Positions 8,026-16,249 of a stretch of DNA of 60,615 nucleotides are shown here, in pieces. Location of the stretch: positions 1-60,615 of the forward strand of contig JASLLM010000003.1 in NCBI GenBank assembly GCA_030747035.1. The letters run 5' to 3'. The notes beneath the pieces are model-generated. The model searched no databases. It was not told the origin of the DNA and worked only from the letters and a program-made list of their open reading frames with translations. Each line of letters begins with the position of its first letter. The stretch's first letter is position 1. The position numbers and the translations under genes were made by a program. This stretch comes from Alphaproteobacteria bacterium (GTDB lineage Bacteria > Pseudomonadota > Alphaproteobacteria > GCA-2731375).

Positions 8026-8886
8026 ATGTACCGTTATCTCAAGCTATGCCTTGCTGTTCTGTTTTTCACCGCCGGCGGCGTCGCGGCATCGGCCCAGGAT
8101 GCCCCGAAGCGGAGCATCACGAAGATCAGCGGCGATCTCTACCGCTTTCAGAATAATTTTCACTATTCGGTCTTCCTGGTCACCGCCGACGGCGTGATGG
8201 TCACCGATCCCATCAACGCCGGCGCCGCCCGCTGGCTGAAGGCGGAAATCGCCAAGCGTTTCGCCAAGCCGATCCGCTATGTCATCTACAGCCACGACCA
8301 CCGGGACCATATCGCCGGCGGCGAGGTTTTCGCCGAAGACGGTGCGCTGGTGGTGGCGCATGAACGGGCCAAGGCGGTAATCATCGGCGAAAAACGCCCC
8401 ACGGCGGTGCCGCAAATAACCTTCCGGCGGAAGCTGACCCTTGAGCTGGGCGGCCAGGTGGTGGAACTGGTGCATGTGGGCCGGAATCATTCCAACAACA
8501 TGATCGTCATGCGCTTTCCCAAAGAAAGAGTCCTGTTCGCCGTGGACTTCATCCCCGTCAAGACCGTGCCTTACCGCAATCTGTCCGACAGCTATCTGCC
8601 GGAATGGATCCGCTCCCTGCGCCGGGTCGAGTTCATGGATTTCGATATCCTCGCCCCTGGTCACGGCGCCATGGGCACGAAAGCGGACGTTGCCGCCATG
8701 CGCGGCTACCTGACCGACCTCTACAAACAGGTTTTGGCCCAGGCCCGCATGGGCAAGAGCCTGGCGGAAACGAAGGCTGCCGTCGATCTATCGCAATACA
8801 AAGATTGGGGGCAGTTCCAAGCCTGGTCGCCGCTGAATATCGAAGGTGCCTACAGGCAGGTGCAAATGCACCGGCGTGGGAATTGA
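8026..8886 (+). CDS. Exported MBL-fold metallo-hydrolase
   Basis: 286 residues beginning with a clear signal peptide (MYRYLKLCLAVLFFTAGGVAASAQ), so the enzyme is periplasmic. The MBL metal motif is SHDHRDHIAGG (HxHxDH variant with Asp at the second position) near residue 90; later ligands are in VGRNHSNN and LAPGHGAMG. The length and layout match the quinoprotein-relay/SoxH-like MBL proteins rather than true beta-lactamases. The substrate is unknown. An AGGGGAACCGATC ribosome site lies upstream. It follows the GFA gene in the same direction. Confidence 0.88.
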   Translation: MYRYLKLCLAVLFFTAGGVAASAQDAPKRSITKISGDLYRFQNNFHYSVFLVTADGVMVTDPINAGAARWLKAEIAKRFAKPIRYVIYSHDHRDHIAGGEVFAEDGALVVAHERAKAVIIGEKRPTAVPQITFRRKLTLELGGQVVELVHVGRNHSNNMIVMRFPKERVLFAVDFIPVKTVPYRNLSDSYLPEWIRSLRRVEFMDFDILAPGHGAMGTKADVAAMRGYLTDLYKQVLAQARMGKSLAETKAAVDLSQYKDWGQFQAWSPLNIEGAYRQVQMHRRGN

Positions 8887-8914
8887 TGGGAAAGCGCCGA
8901 CGCGCCGGTTCGAA

Positions 8915-9337
8915 CTATTGTGGTTTTTCCACCACGATAATGGGTTCGTTCTTGTAGCGTCCCTCGCATTCGGAGATGGAATTTTTCACCAGGGCCGGTT
9001 TCATGCCCATGTCGTAATCCAGCCAGCGGTCTTTTAGCTGCTCCGGCACGTTTGCCTCGTCCAGGGCTTCCTCGAGCAGGATGTGCCGGGTGAAAAAGAC
9101 CTCCTCGGTGATATACATGTGGATATGGGCGGTTTGCGGTGGCCTGCCGCCATATATTTTTGGCCCGCCGAACATGCCGGCCATGAATTCCGTTTGCTGG
9201 GATTCCAGATGATCGCGGGGCACGCCCTTGAAGAAATCCTTAAGCCAGGGATGGCTCAGCAATTTGTCGTAAAAGATCGAATGAACTTTTACGATGCCCG
9301 GCATGCCGCCAAGTTGCTCGAATAATGTTTCCGTCAT
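8915..9337 (-). CDS. Truncated haemoglobin (bacterial-like globin)
   Basis: 140 residues, 2-over-2 globin size. Features: LFEQLGGMPGI at the N-terminus, FYDKLLSHPWLKDFF, GGP..YGGRPPQTAH with the proximal-histidine region (AHIHMYITEE), and a C-terminal VKNSISECEGRY extension. Such globins bind O2 or NO and serve in NO detoxification or oxygen handling in the cytoplasm. The ATG at 9337 is preceded by GGGGGTACACGGAC; the 17-residue upstream extension is not globin-like. The last C-terminal residues are unusual (PIIVVEKPQ). Confidence 0.88.
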   Translation of the reverse strand: MTETLFEQLGGMPGIVKVHSIFYDKLLSHPWLKDFFKGVPRDHLESQQTEFMAGMFGGPKIYGGRPPQTAHIHMYITEEVFFTRHILLEEALDEANVPEQLKDRWLDYDMGMKPALVKNSISECEGRYKNEPIIVVEKPQ

Positions 9338-9445
9338 GTCCGTGTACCCCCAATGCGAATGCACTAACCCCACTAATGTAGGTTGCATTAATCACCGTCG
9401 GTTTATCATCGGATTTTGAACAAAGTGTTAAAGCCGTGGCGCCGT

Positions 9446-9985
9446 CTAGAATTCCACCTCGTCGCAGCGGCATACCCGGGCCGGACCGCCGGGGGCAATA
9501 AAATCTGCCCAGATGGCGTTGTGATGTTCGATGATCGCCCGCGCGTTCAAATGCGGCCGGTCCGCCGTCGTGTGACCGTCGCTGGGGGCAATCGTATCGT
9601 ATTCCCGGGCCAGGGCGCTGCGGACCGTGGTGTCGACGCAATAATCCGTGGCGCAGCCGGTCACGATCAACCTGTCAACCTCATGCGCCCGGAGAACATT
9701 CTCCAACGTCGTATCAAGAAAGGCATCGCATGCCGTCTTGGCGACAATCTCGTCAGCCGGCAGGACGCTTAGATCAGGCAGGATATGCCAGCCCGGCAGG
9801 CTGGGATGATGCGGGTCGCCGGCCGGGCCGTCATGGCGAATGAAAATCACCAGGCCGGCGTTTTGCCGTACCCGTTCGGCCAGGCTATTCAGCCGCGCCA
9901 CCAGGCCATCGGCATCATGGCGCGGCGTTTCATCGGTGAAGGAGCCCACCTGCATATCGATGACGATCAGGGCGCTGGCCGCCAT
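9446..9985 (-). CDS. Cysteine hydrolase, isochorismatase fold
   Basis: 179 residues. The catalytic triad of the isochorismatase/nicotinamidase superfamily is readable: Asp in ALIVIDMQ (residue 10), Lys in IVAKTACDAF, and Cys in VTGCATDYCVDTT. The cis-peptide Val-Thr precedes the catalytic turn. Members hydrolyse amides, carbamoyl groups or vinyl ethers. It is the last gene of a four-gene operon and starts 3 bases after the amidase stop, so a role in removing an amide or carbamoyl group released in that pathway is likely. The exact substrate is unknown. Confidence 0.9.
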   Translation of the reverse strand: MAASALIVIDMQVGSFTDETPRHDADGLVARLNSLAERVRQNAGLVIFIRHDGPAGDPHHPSLPGWHILPDLSVLPADEIVAKTACDAFLDTTLENVLRAHEVDRLIVTGCATDYCVDTTVRSALAREYDTIAPSDGHTTADRPHLNARAIIEHHNAIWADFIAPGGPARVCRCDEVEF

Positions 9986-9988
9986 TTA

Positions 9989-11416
9989 CTAGCTACCCTC
10001 CGGCCAAAGATGGGCCCAGGGATGGGCCCGTTCCAGCGTCGCCGCCAGGTGGATGATGCCAGCGTCCGCCATCATGGGTCCGACGATCTGCAGCCCCGCC
10101 GGCAAGCCGTCCGCCATGATGCCGCAGGGCACGGTCATGGCCGGATGCCCGGTCATGTTGAAGGGATGGGTGTAGGGATACCAGGTTTGCCGGATGCCGC
10201 CGGCAACCTGATTGCCGATGGTGATGGGCTGATAGAAATCATGGTCGGCATCGATGGCGGTGCGACTGAGGGTCGGCATCAGCAGGAAATCCACCCGCTC
10301 GAACCAGGACTGGATGCGCCGGAACAGCTGCGTGCGAAAGGTGATCGCCCGTTGCAGCTCGACCGCCGAATAGCTCCGCCCCTCCTCTATCCCGCGCAGC
10401 AGCGTCGGCGTCATGCGGTCGCCGAACTCGGCCAGCTTGTCCTCGAACCGGGCCACCCACAGCGACTGCGTAATGACCAGCCAATAGGGTTCGGTATTTT
10501 CGAAGGGTTCATCGAACGGGATGATCTCGGCCCCCAACGCCGCCAGCGCGTCCCGCCGCAGTGCGCAGGCCTCCAGAACTTCCGGGTCGATCAGATCGTT
10601 GCCCATGTGGCTGATCCAGCCGATCCTGACCCCCGACAGATCGCCCTCCGCTCGGGCGGCGGCGACATAGTTGTCAATGGGCAGGCCATGAGAGTGCGGA
10701 TCGTTGGGATGCGGCCCCGCCATCACGGCAAGCATCATGGCGGTATCCAGCACCGTGCGCGCCATGGGGCCCTGGTTGGAGAAATTGCCGAAGCCGTCAG
10801 GCGCGGTATCGTGGGGCACCAGGCCCATGGTGCCCTTCATGCCCACCACGCCGCAGCAGGCCGCTGGAATGCGGATTGATCCGCCCGCATCGGTGCCGAT
10901 CGACAGCGGCGCCATGCCGGAAGCCAGCGCCGCCGCCGAGCCGCCGGAGGAACCGCCGCTGGTGCGGGTCAAGTTCCAAGGGTTCAGGGTACGGCCGAAC
11001 AGGGGCGATTCATTCATCGGTTTGTGCCCGAACTCAGGCGTGGAAACCTTGCCCACCATGACCGCGCCGGCCTCCTTCATCCGCGCCACGACGATGGAAT
11101 CCCGTTCCGGTATATTGTTTTCCAGAATGGCCGAGGCATAGGTGGTGCGGACGCCGGCGGTGTCCACCAAGTCCTTCACCGTATAGGGCACGCCCAACAG
11201 GGGCGGAAGGTCATCAGCGCCGGAGGCCAGCAACGTCTCCGCCGCCGCCGCTTCCTGGCGCGCCCGTTCCTCACTGATGGTGATGAAGGCATTCAGAGGC
11301 GGATTAGTTTTTTCGATATGGGCCAGGGTGGCGTCCAGAACCTCGCTCGGCGTCAACCGTCCGGCCCGGATTTCGCCGGCCAGGGCCAGGGCGGAAAGCC
11401 GGACGATGTCCTTCAT
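9989..11416 (-). CDS. Amidase-signature-family amidase
   Basis: 475 residues, normal length for GatA-like amidases. The Ser-cisSer-Lys triad is present: Lys in GVPYTVKDLVDTAG, the GGSSGGSAAALASG signature, and the nucleophile region GTDAGGSIRIPAACCGVVG. It is cytoplasmic and hydrolyses a carboxamide to acid plus ammonia. GatA itself is unlikely because gatB and gatC are absent and the neighbours are catabolic. It lies 2 bases after the GST and 3 bases before the isochorismatase-fold hydrolase, which indicates one transcript. Confidence 0.92.
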   Translation of the reverse strand: MKDIVRLSALALAGEIRAGRLTPSEVLDATLAHIEKTNPPLNAFITISEERARQEAAAAETLLASGADDLPPLLGVPYTVKDLVDTAGVRTTYASAILENNIPERDSIVVARMKEAGAVMVGKVSTPEFGHKPMNESPLFGRTLNPWNLTRTSGGSSGGSAAALASGMAPLSIGTDAGGSIRIPAACCGVVGMKGTMGLVPHDTAPDGFGNFSNQGPMARTVLDTAMMLAVMAGPHPNDPHSHGLPIDNYVAAARAEGDLSGVRIGWISHMGNDLIDPEVLEACALRRDALAALGAEIIPFDEPFENTEPYWLVITQSLWVARFEDKLAEFGDRMTPTLLRGIEEGRSYSAVELQRAITFRTQLFRRIQSWFERVDFLLMPTLSRTAIDADHDFYQPITIGNQVAGGIRQTWYPYTHPFNMTGHPAMTVPCGIMADGLPAGLQIVGPMMADAGIIHLAATLERAHPWAHLWPEGS

Positions 11417-11418
11417 GA

Positions 11419-12030
11419 CTAGCCGCCGCGAGCCTTTTTAAAAAGCGGCCGGCCCAGGCAGCGGTCCAGCCAGGCAGTCAAATTCGGCCAGGCGGAAAGA
11501 TCCAACCGGGCGAACTTGGCCCAGCCGGCCACCGCGGCGGTATTCAGATCCGCCACGGTAAAGCGGTCACCGACAAGATACTCCCGATCCGCCAGGGCGC
11601 CGTCCAGCACCGCCAGGGGCTTGGCCAGTTTTTCGGCCGCGGCCGCAACCGCCGCTTCGTCGCGTTCGTCCTCTGGCAGCAACAGCCGATGCTTCAGGGC
11701 ATCCAACGCCGCCGTTTCCACCTCCGTGGCGGCCCAGAAACTCCATTGCATGGCCAGGCCCAATTCGGCCGCGTCTTTCGGTGCCAGTTCGCCGCCATGC
11801 TTGTTGGCCAGGTAAAGGTTGATGGCCAGGGACTCGAACAGGCACAAATCCCCGTCCTGAATGGCGGGCAATGTGCCATTGGGATTGATGGCGAGAAATT
11901 CCGGGGTCTGGGTGCCGCCGGTGCTGTAGTGAAAATTGTTGTGTTCAAAGTCCAGACCCAGTTCCAGGGCCATCCAGATGACCCGGCTGGTCCGGGTGTT
12001 GAAGGCGCCGTGGATTGTCAGATCACTCAT
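11419..12030 (-). CDS. Glutathione S-transferase family protein
   Basis: 203 residues with an N-terminal thioredoxin-like GSH domain (FNTRTSRVIWMALELGLDFE, then NPNGTLPAIQDGD and LFESLAINLYLA) and a C-terminal helical domain ending with VGDRFTVADLNTAAV. Thr/Ser of FNTRTSR is the likely GSH-activating residue. It probably conjugates or de-conjugates glutathione with a small electrophile. Four bases separate it from the crotonase upstream and two from the amidase downstream. Confidence 0.9.
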   Translation of the reverse strand: MSDLTIHGAFNTRTSRVIWMALELGLDFEHNNFHYSTGGTQTPEFLAINPNGTLPAIQDGDLCLFESLAINLYLANKHGGELAPKDAAELGLAMQWSFWAATEVETAALDALKHRLLLPEDERDEAAVAAAAEKLAKPLAVLDGALADREYLVGDRFTVADLNTAAVAGWAKFARLDLSAWPNLTAWLDRCLGRPLFKKARGG

Positions 12031-12034
12031 CTAT

Positions 12035-12832
12035 CTACTCCGCCACTTTACGAAAATCAGGCTTGCGTTTCTCCAGGAAGGCGTTCACCGCCTCCTTGTG
12101 CTCGGGCGTGTCATAGGCGATTTCCAGCGCCTTGGTTTCCCGCTGCAACACCTTGTCCAGGTCATCCTCGCTGCCGTTCTGGGTCAGCAGTTCCTTGACC
12201 ATGCGCAGCTGCCGGCTGGGGTTCTGGGCCATCATATCCGCCAGCGCGATGGCCTCGTCCAACAGATTGTCGTGGGTCACCAGGCGGTCCGCCAGCCCCA
12301 GGCGCACGGCCTCCTCACCGTCCATGGTGCGCCCGGTCAGAGCCGCTTCCGAGGCGTTGCCCCAACCCATGCGCTGAACCAGAAAATGCGACGAGGCCAA
12401 TTCCGTCACCACCCCCATCTTGACGAAGGCGCAGGCGAACCTGGCCTTGTCCGAGGCCATGATGTAGTCGCAGGGTAATATCTGCGTCAGACCGACGCCA
12501 ATGCAGGCGCCATTGATGGCGGCGATCATCGGCTTGGCGGCGCGCACCGCCTTGACCCAGTTGGCGGCGGTGGAAGGCCGGCGCGGCCCATCATCGTCCA
12601 ATTGCTTCTTGAACATCGCGCCAATGTCCGCGCCGGCGCAAAAGCCGCGGCCGGCGCCCGTGACCACCATGGCGCCCATGGCGGGATCATTGTTCACACT
12701 GTCCATGGCATCGAGAAATTCGTCACGCATGTCATGGGTCCAGGCGTTCAGTTTCTCTGGCCGGTTCAGGGTGATCAGGCCAACCGCGCCGTCTGTTCCG
12801 GTTTTTTCGAACAGGATATTTTCATAGTCCAC
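12035..12832 (-). CDS. Enoyl-CoA hydratase/isomerase family protein (first gene of four-gene operon)
   Basis: 265 residues of the crotonase fold: LITLNRPEKLNAW, oxyanion-hole segment GRGFCAGADIGAMF, and NGACIGVGLTQILPCDY. The KMGVVTELASSHFLVQR segment places Glu near the usual catalytic site. The start is a choice: an ATG at 12838 sits only two bases after GGAGG, while the GTG at 12832 has an 8-base gap and gives MDYENILFE, typical of the family, so I prefer GTG. It leads a tight operon with GST, amidase and isochorismatase-like hydrolase. A hairpin (12879-12905) separates it from the upstream luciferase-like gene. Confidence 0.88.
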   Translation of the reverse strand: MDYENILFEKTGTDGAVGLITLNRPEKLNAWTHDMRDEFLDAMDSVNNDPAMGAMVVTGAGRGFCAGADIGAMFKKQLDDDGPRRPSTAANWVKAVRAAKPMIAAINGACIGVGLTQILPCDYIMASDKARFACAFVKMGVVTELASSHFLVQRMGWGNASEAALTGRTMDGEEAVRLGLADRLVTHDNLLDEAIALADMMAQNPSRQLRMVKELLTQNGSEDDLDKVLQRETKALEIAYDTPEHKEAVNAFLEKRKPDFRKVAE

Positions 12833-12878
12833 GATCATTTCCTCCAACCAACTGAAATACATGGCTACCAATAAAGCG

Positions 12879-12905
12879 AAACCACCGCCTTGTCAGCGGT
12901 GGTTT
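12879..12905 (-). terminator. Hairpin terminator after the first luciferase-like gene
   Basis: Perfect 10-bp stem AAACCACCGC / GCGGTGGTTT with a 7-base loop. It lies in the 120-base gap between the luciferase-like gene and the crotonase operon. The stem itself ends in TTT on the minus strand but the following U tract is weak (CGCTTTATT), so termination may be partial. Confidence 0.6.
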
Positions 12906-12952
12906 GCACTCTACTTGGTGCGCCCATGGGAATACATGGGAGCAATGTTGCC

Positions 12953-14026
12953 TTAGGCAGCGGCGTCCTTGCCCAACGCGTCGTTCACCCGGGGGATCAC
13001 TTCCTCGGCGAACAGGCGCATGGAGCGCATGGTGTCTTCATGGTTCATGCCGCCGAATTTCATTTCCGCCATCCAGTGGTTGGTGTTGGCTTCCTCGGCG
13101 TAAGTAATGATGCGCTCCGCCACATGCTCCGGCGTGCCAAAGGCGCTGCCCCAGTCCGCCAGTTGATCGTACGTGACCTTGGCATGCTTCTCGCGCACCG
13201 TGTCATAGATCTCGTAACCCTTGTGGATCTTCTTGCCGGGCGCGCCGGGCAGCACCGACTGCAGCAGTTCGTGGTACCACATGGCATGCTTTTCGGCGAT
13301 ATTTTTGGCTTCGCCATCGCTCTCGGCGACGAAGGTCTGCATCAGCAAGGGCTGATCGATGGCCATGGGATCTCGGCCCGCCGCTTTCATATACTTGCTG
13401 TATTCGGCGAATTGCGACTTCACCAGATCCATGGAGGTAAAGCGCGGTCCCCGCAGAATGGAAAGGCCGTGCTCCGCCGCCAGCTTGTAGGACGGTGGCG
13501 AGACGGCGGCCATATAGATCGGCGGATGGGGATCTTGCACCGGTGAGGGATAAAGCTGCACATCCTCGACCTGCCAGAAGTCGCCCTTGTGGGAGAAACG
13601 CTCGCCGGAAAAACATTTCATCAAGATGTCCATGGACTCGAAGAACATGTCGCGGGAATTATCCGGGTTCTCGCCGAAACCGGCAAATTCGCCCGGCTGA
13701 TAGGCCCGGCCCACGCCGAGGAGCAAGCGGCCCTCGCTCAGACAGTCCACCAAGGCGGCCTGTTCGGCCACCCGGACCGGATGTTGCAACGGCAGCAGCA
13801 CCACCGCCGTGCCGATCTTGATCCTCTTGGTGCGCTGGGCAATGGCAGCGGCCATGGTCAGGGTATCCCCCAACATGCCGTATACCGTGAAATGATGCTC
13901 CGGCAGCCAGATCGAATCGAAGCCGAGCTCCTCAGCCAATTCCACCTCTTCCAGGAACTCCTTGAAAACCTGGGCCTGGGGAATATTGCCGTACTCGGAG
14001 AACAAATACATCATGCCGAACTTCAT
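12953..14026 (-). CDS. LLM-class flavin-dependent oxidoreductase (copy 1 of tandem pair)
   Basis: 357 residues of the bacterial luciferase-like TIM-barrel superfamily: MKFGMMYLFSEYG at the start, FDSIWLPEHHF, KIGTAVVLLPLQHPVRVAEQ, GRLLLGVGRAYQPGEF, and a long C-terminal region. Such enzymes use reduced FMN (or F420) with oxygen or to reduce substrates; no flavin reductase is adjacent. By my count about 90% of residues match the neighbouring copy at 14151-15221, which shows a recent duplication. The start at 14026 follows TTGGAGGAAGGCC; the longer frame adds a non-family leader. A copy of the shared palindrome lies just upstream (14063-14082). Confidence 0.92.
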   Translation of the reverse strand: MKFGMMYLFSEYGNIPQAQVFKEFLEEVELAEELGFDSIWLPEHHFTVYGMLGDTLTMAAAIAQRTKRIKIGTAVVLLPLQHPVRVAEQAALVDCLSEGRLLLGVGRAYQPGEFAGFGENPDNSRDMFFESMDILMKCFSGERFSHKGDFWQVEDVQLYPSPVQDPHPPIYMAAVSPPSYKLAAEHGLSILRGPRFTSMDLVKSQFAEYSKYMKAAGRDPMAIDQPLLMQTFVAESDGEAKNIAEKHAMWYHELLQSVLPGAPGKKIHKGYEIYDTVREKHAKVTYDQLADWGSAFGTPEHVAERIITYAEEANTNHWMAEMKFGGMNHEDTMRSMRLFAEEVIPRVNDALGKDAAA

Positions 14027-14062
14027 GGCCTTCCTCCAATTCATGTTTTTTGATTATTGAAA

Positions 14063-14082
14063 ATTCCAACACTTGTTAGATT
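14063..14082. promoter_or_regulatory. Palindromic operator-like site, imperfect copy, upstream of luciferase-like gene 1
   Basis: ATTCCAACA-CT-TGTTAGATT. The right arm is identical to the perfect palindrome upstream of gene copy 2, and 7 of 9 left-arm bases match its symmetric partner, with the same 2-base spacer. It is centred about 46 bases before the start codon. Probably a site for the same (unidentified) TetR- or MarR-like repressor. Confidence 0.5.
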
Positions 14083-14095
14083 ATGACAAAAAGAA

Positions 14096-14125
14096 GGGCC
14101 CGCCGATAGTGAAACCGGCGGGCCC
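14096..14125 (-). terminator. Strong intrinsic terminator between the two luciferase-like genes
   Basis: Perfect 10-bp GC stem (GGGCCCGCCG / CGGCGGGCCC) with a 10-base loop. On the minus strand it is followed by TTCTTTTTG; on the plus strand by TTCGAGTTTTTTT. It would end the transcript of copy 2 (stop at 14151) and isolate copy 1, which must then have its own promoter. Confidence 0.8.
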
Positions 14126-14150
14126 CTTCGAGTTTTTTTAAGCTGTAGCG

Positions 14151-15221
14151 TTAGGCGGCGTCTTCGCCCAGTTTTTCCTTCACCCGCGGCATCACCTCGC
14201 TGGCGAACAGCTTCATGGAGCGCATGGTGTCCTCGTGGTTCATGCCGCCGAACTTCATTTCCGCCATCCAGTGGTTGACGTTGGCTTCCTTGGCATAGGT
14301 CACGATGCGGTCGGCCACGTGCTCGGGATCACCGAAGGCGCTGCCCCATTCCGCCAGATCATCGTAGGTAACCTTGGCATGGGCTTTGCGCACGGTGTCG
14401 TAGATCTCGTAGCCTTTGTGGATCTCCTTGCCAGGCGCACCGGGCAGCACCACCTGGAACAGGTCGTGGTACCACATGGCATGCTTTTCAGCGATTTTCT
14501 TGGCGTCAGCACTGCTTTCGGCAACGAAAGTCTGCATCAGCATGGGCTGATCGATGGCCATGGGGTCGCGGCCCGCCTCTTTCATGTATTTGCTGTATTC
14601 ACCGAATTGTTCCTGCACCAGATCCAGGGAAGTGAAACGCGGCGCCCGCAGGATCGAAAGGCCATGCTCGGCGGCCAGCTTATAGGACGGTGGCGAGACG
14701 GCAGCCATATAGATCGGCGGATGAGGGTCTTGCACGGGCGAGGGATAAAGCTGCACATCCTCGACCTGCCAGAAATCACCCTTTTGGGAGAAGCGCTCGC
14801 CGGAGAAACACTTCATCAGGATATCCATGGATTCGAAGAACATCTCGCGGGAAACATCCGGGTTCTCGCCAAAGCCGGCGAATTCACCGGGCTGATAGGC
14901 CCGGCCCACGCCCAACAGCAAGCGGCCTTCGCTCAAACAATCAACCAGGGCAGCCTGTTCGGCGACCCGTACCGGATGCTGCAACGGCAACAACACCACC
15001 GCGGTGCCGATCTTGATCTTCTTGGTGCGCTGGGCGATGGCGGCGGCCATGGTCAAGGTATCCCCCAACATGCCGTAGACGGAGAAATGATGCTCCGGCA
15101 GCCAAATGGAATCGAAGCCCAGTTCCTCGGCCAACTCCACTTCTTCCAGGAACTCCTTGAAGACCTGCGCCTGGGGAATTTCGCCGTACTCACTGAATAA
15201 GTACATCATGCCGAATTTCAT
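14151..15221 (-). CDS. LLM-class flavin-dependent oxidoreductase (copy 2 of tandem pair)
   Basis: 356 residues; same motifs as copy 1 (MKFGMMYLFSEYG, WLPEHHFSVYGMLGD, GVGRAYQPGEFAGFGE). The roughly 36 differences are concentrated in residues 200-320 and at the extreme C-terminus, so the two may have diverged in substrate choice while keeping the flavin site. The start at 15221 follows CGGAGGAAACACCTA. Upstream lie a promoter-like TTGACC-N17-AATAAT and a perfect 20-base palindrome overlapping the -10, implying repression by a ligand-responsive regulator. A strong terminator follows the gene. Confidence 0.92.
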   Translation of the reverse strand: MKFGMMYLFSEYGEIPQAQVFKEFLEEVELAEELGFDSIWLPEHHFSVYGMLGDTLTMAAAIAQRTKKIKIGTAVVLLPLQHPVRVAEQAALVDCLSEGRLLLGVGRAYQPGEFAGFGENPDVSREMFFESMDILMKCFSGERFSQKGDFWQVEDVQLYPSPVQDPHPPIYMAAVSPPSYKLAAEHGLSILRAPRFTSLDLVQEQFGEYSKYMKEAGRDPMAIDQPMLMQTFVAESSADAKKIAEKHAMWYHDLFQVVLPGAPGKEIHKGYEIYDTVRKAHAKVTYDDLAEWGSAFGDPEHVADRIVTYAKEANVNHWMAEMKFGGMNHEDTMRSMKLFASEVMPRVKEKLGEDAA

Positions 15222-15253
15222 TAGGTGTTTCCTCCGTTCGTGCTTTTGTAAAA

Positions 15254-15273
15254 AATCTAACAACTGTTAGATT
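15254..15273. promoter_or_regulatory. Perfect palindromic operator AATCTAACA-AC-TGTTAGATT upstream of luciferase-like gene 2
   Basis: Nine-base perfectly complementary arms around two bases, overlapping the predicted -10. A related copy precedes gene 1. The size and symmetry fit TetR-family repressors; no TetR gene is inside the window, so the regulator must be elsewhere. Confidence 0.6.
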
Positions 15274-15299
15274 ATTGCCCGAATCGGTGCCGCGGTCAA
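15271..15299 (-). promoter_or_regulatory. Predicted promoter of luciferase-like gene 2
   Basis: On the minus strand TTGACC (15294-15299) and AATAAT (15271-15276) with a 17-base spacer. The -35 matches the sigma-70 consensus at 5 of 6 positions; the -10 is weaker and overlaps the palindrome. Confidence 0.45.
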
Positions 15300-15393
15300 T
15301 ATCGGTGATCGGTGCCGGGTCTCGGCAATTCCTTTTCAGCGATGATCATGATTGAATGGGATTTTGGCTTAGACCGTGATTGGAAATCCGCCC

Positions 15394-16239
15394 ATGCAGG
15401 GTTTGGTTGTCGTAATAACAGGCGGCAGTGACGGAATTGGCTATGTCTGTGCCCGGGAACTGGCATTGCAGGGCGCCAAGGTCATAATTGTCGGCCGCAA
15501 TAGCCGCAAATGTGCCGACGCCGCGTCGGCATTGCAAAACTCAACGAACAACACCGAAATTTCATTCGAAGTGGCGGATCTGTCGCTCATGCGCGAGGTG
15601 CGGGCACTGGCCCGGCGCCTGTCGGACGGCCATGGTCATATCGATGTCCTGTTGAACAACGCCGGCGCCTACTACCGGCAACGCCAGGAAACCGCTGAGG
15701 GTCTGGAATACACCTTTGCCCTCAACCACATGGCCTATTTTATCCTTAGTGATCTGTTGCTGCCCAGCCTGGGCCGGGCCAAGCAGGGCCGCATCATCAA
15801 TGTCGCCTCCCGCGCCCACCGCAACGGCACGGTGAATTTCGACGATCTGCAAGGCAGCACAAATTATCAGGGCTGGCCCGCCTACTGCCAGTCGAAGCTG
15901 ATGAACATCATGTTCACCCATGCCCTGGCCCGGCGCCTGGAAGATACGGCGATCACCGCCAACAGCCTGCATCCTGGTTTCGTACGCAGCAAATTCGGCC
16001 ACAACAACCCGGGCCTGACGGGCCTGATCGTGCGTCTGAGCCAGGCCTTGCTGGCAATATCTGTGGAGGCCGGAGCGAAAACCTCCGTCCATGCCGCCGC
16101 CGCCCCCGAACTGGCTGAAACCTCTGGCGCGTATTTCAATAAGTGCCGTGCCGTGGCCTCATCGCCCGAAAGTATGGATGAAGCGGCACAGGAAAGGCTC
16201 TGGCGGATCAGCGCCGAAGTCGCCGCCCGTATCTCATAA
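15394..16239 (+). CDS. SDR-family oxidoreductase (retinol-dehydrogenase-like)
   Basis: 281 residues. Cofactor motif VVVITGGSDGIGYVCA (TGxxxGxG), then NNAGAYY, catalytic Ser in NVASRAHR, and YCQSKLMN for the Tyr-x-x-x-Lys pair. The Arg in VGRNSRKC after beta-2 suggests NADP preference. The pattern is of the classical RDH/WW-domain-oxidoreductase-like group. I prefer the ATG at 15394 over GTG 15376 because MQGLVVVITGG starts where family members do; neither has a strong ribosome site. Divergent from the luciferase-like gene and convergent with the ketopantoate reductase. Confidence 0.88.
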   Translation: MQGLVVVITGGSDGIGYVCARELALQGAKVIIVGRNSRKCADAASALQNSTNNTEISFEVADLSLMREVRALARRLSDGHGHIDVLLNNAGAYYRQRQETAEGLEYTFALNHMAYFILSDLLLPSLGRAKQGRIINVASRAHRNGTVNFDDLQGSTNYQGWPAYCQSKLMNIMFTHALARRLEDTAITANSLHPGFVRSKFGHNNPGLTGLIVRLSQALLAISVEAGAKTSVHAAAAPELAETSGAYFNKCRAVASSPESMDEAAQERLWRISAEVAARIS

Positions 16240-16249
16240 CCGGTATTCC

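Noticed and set aside
9785-10879. 364-codon plus-strand frame
   Set aside because: Antisense of the amidase and hydrolase; His/Pro/Arg-rich without motifs.
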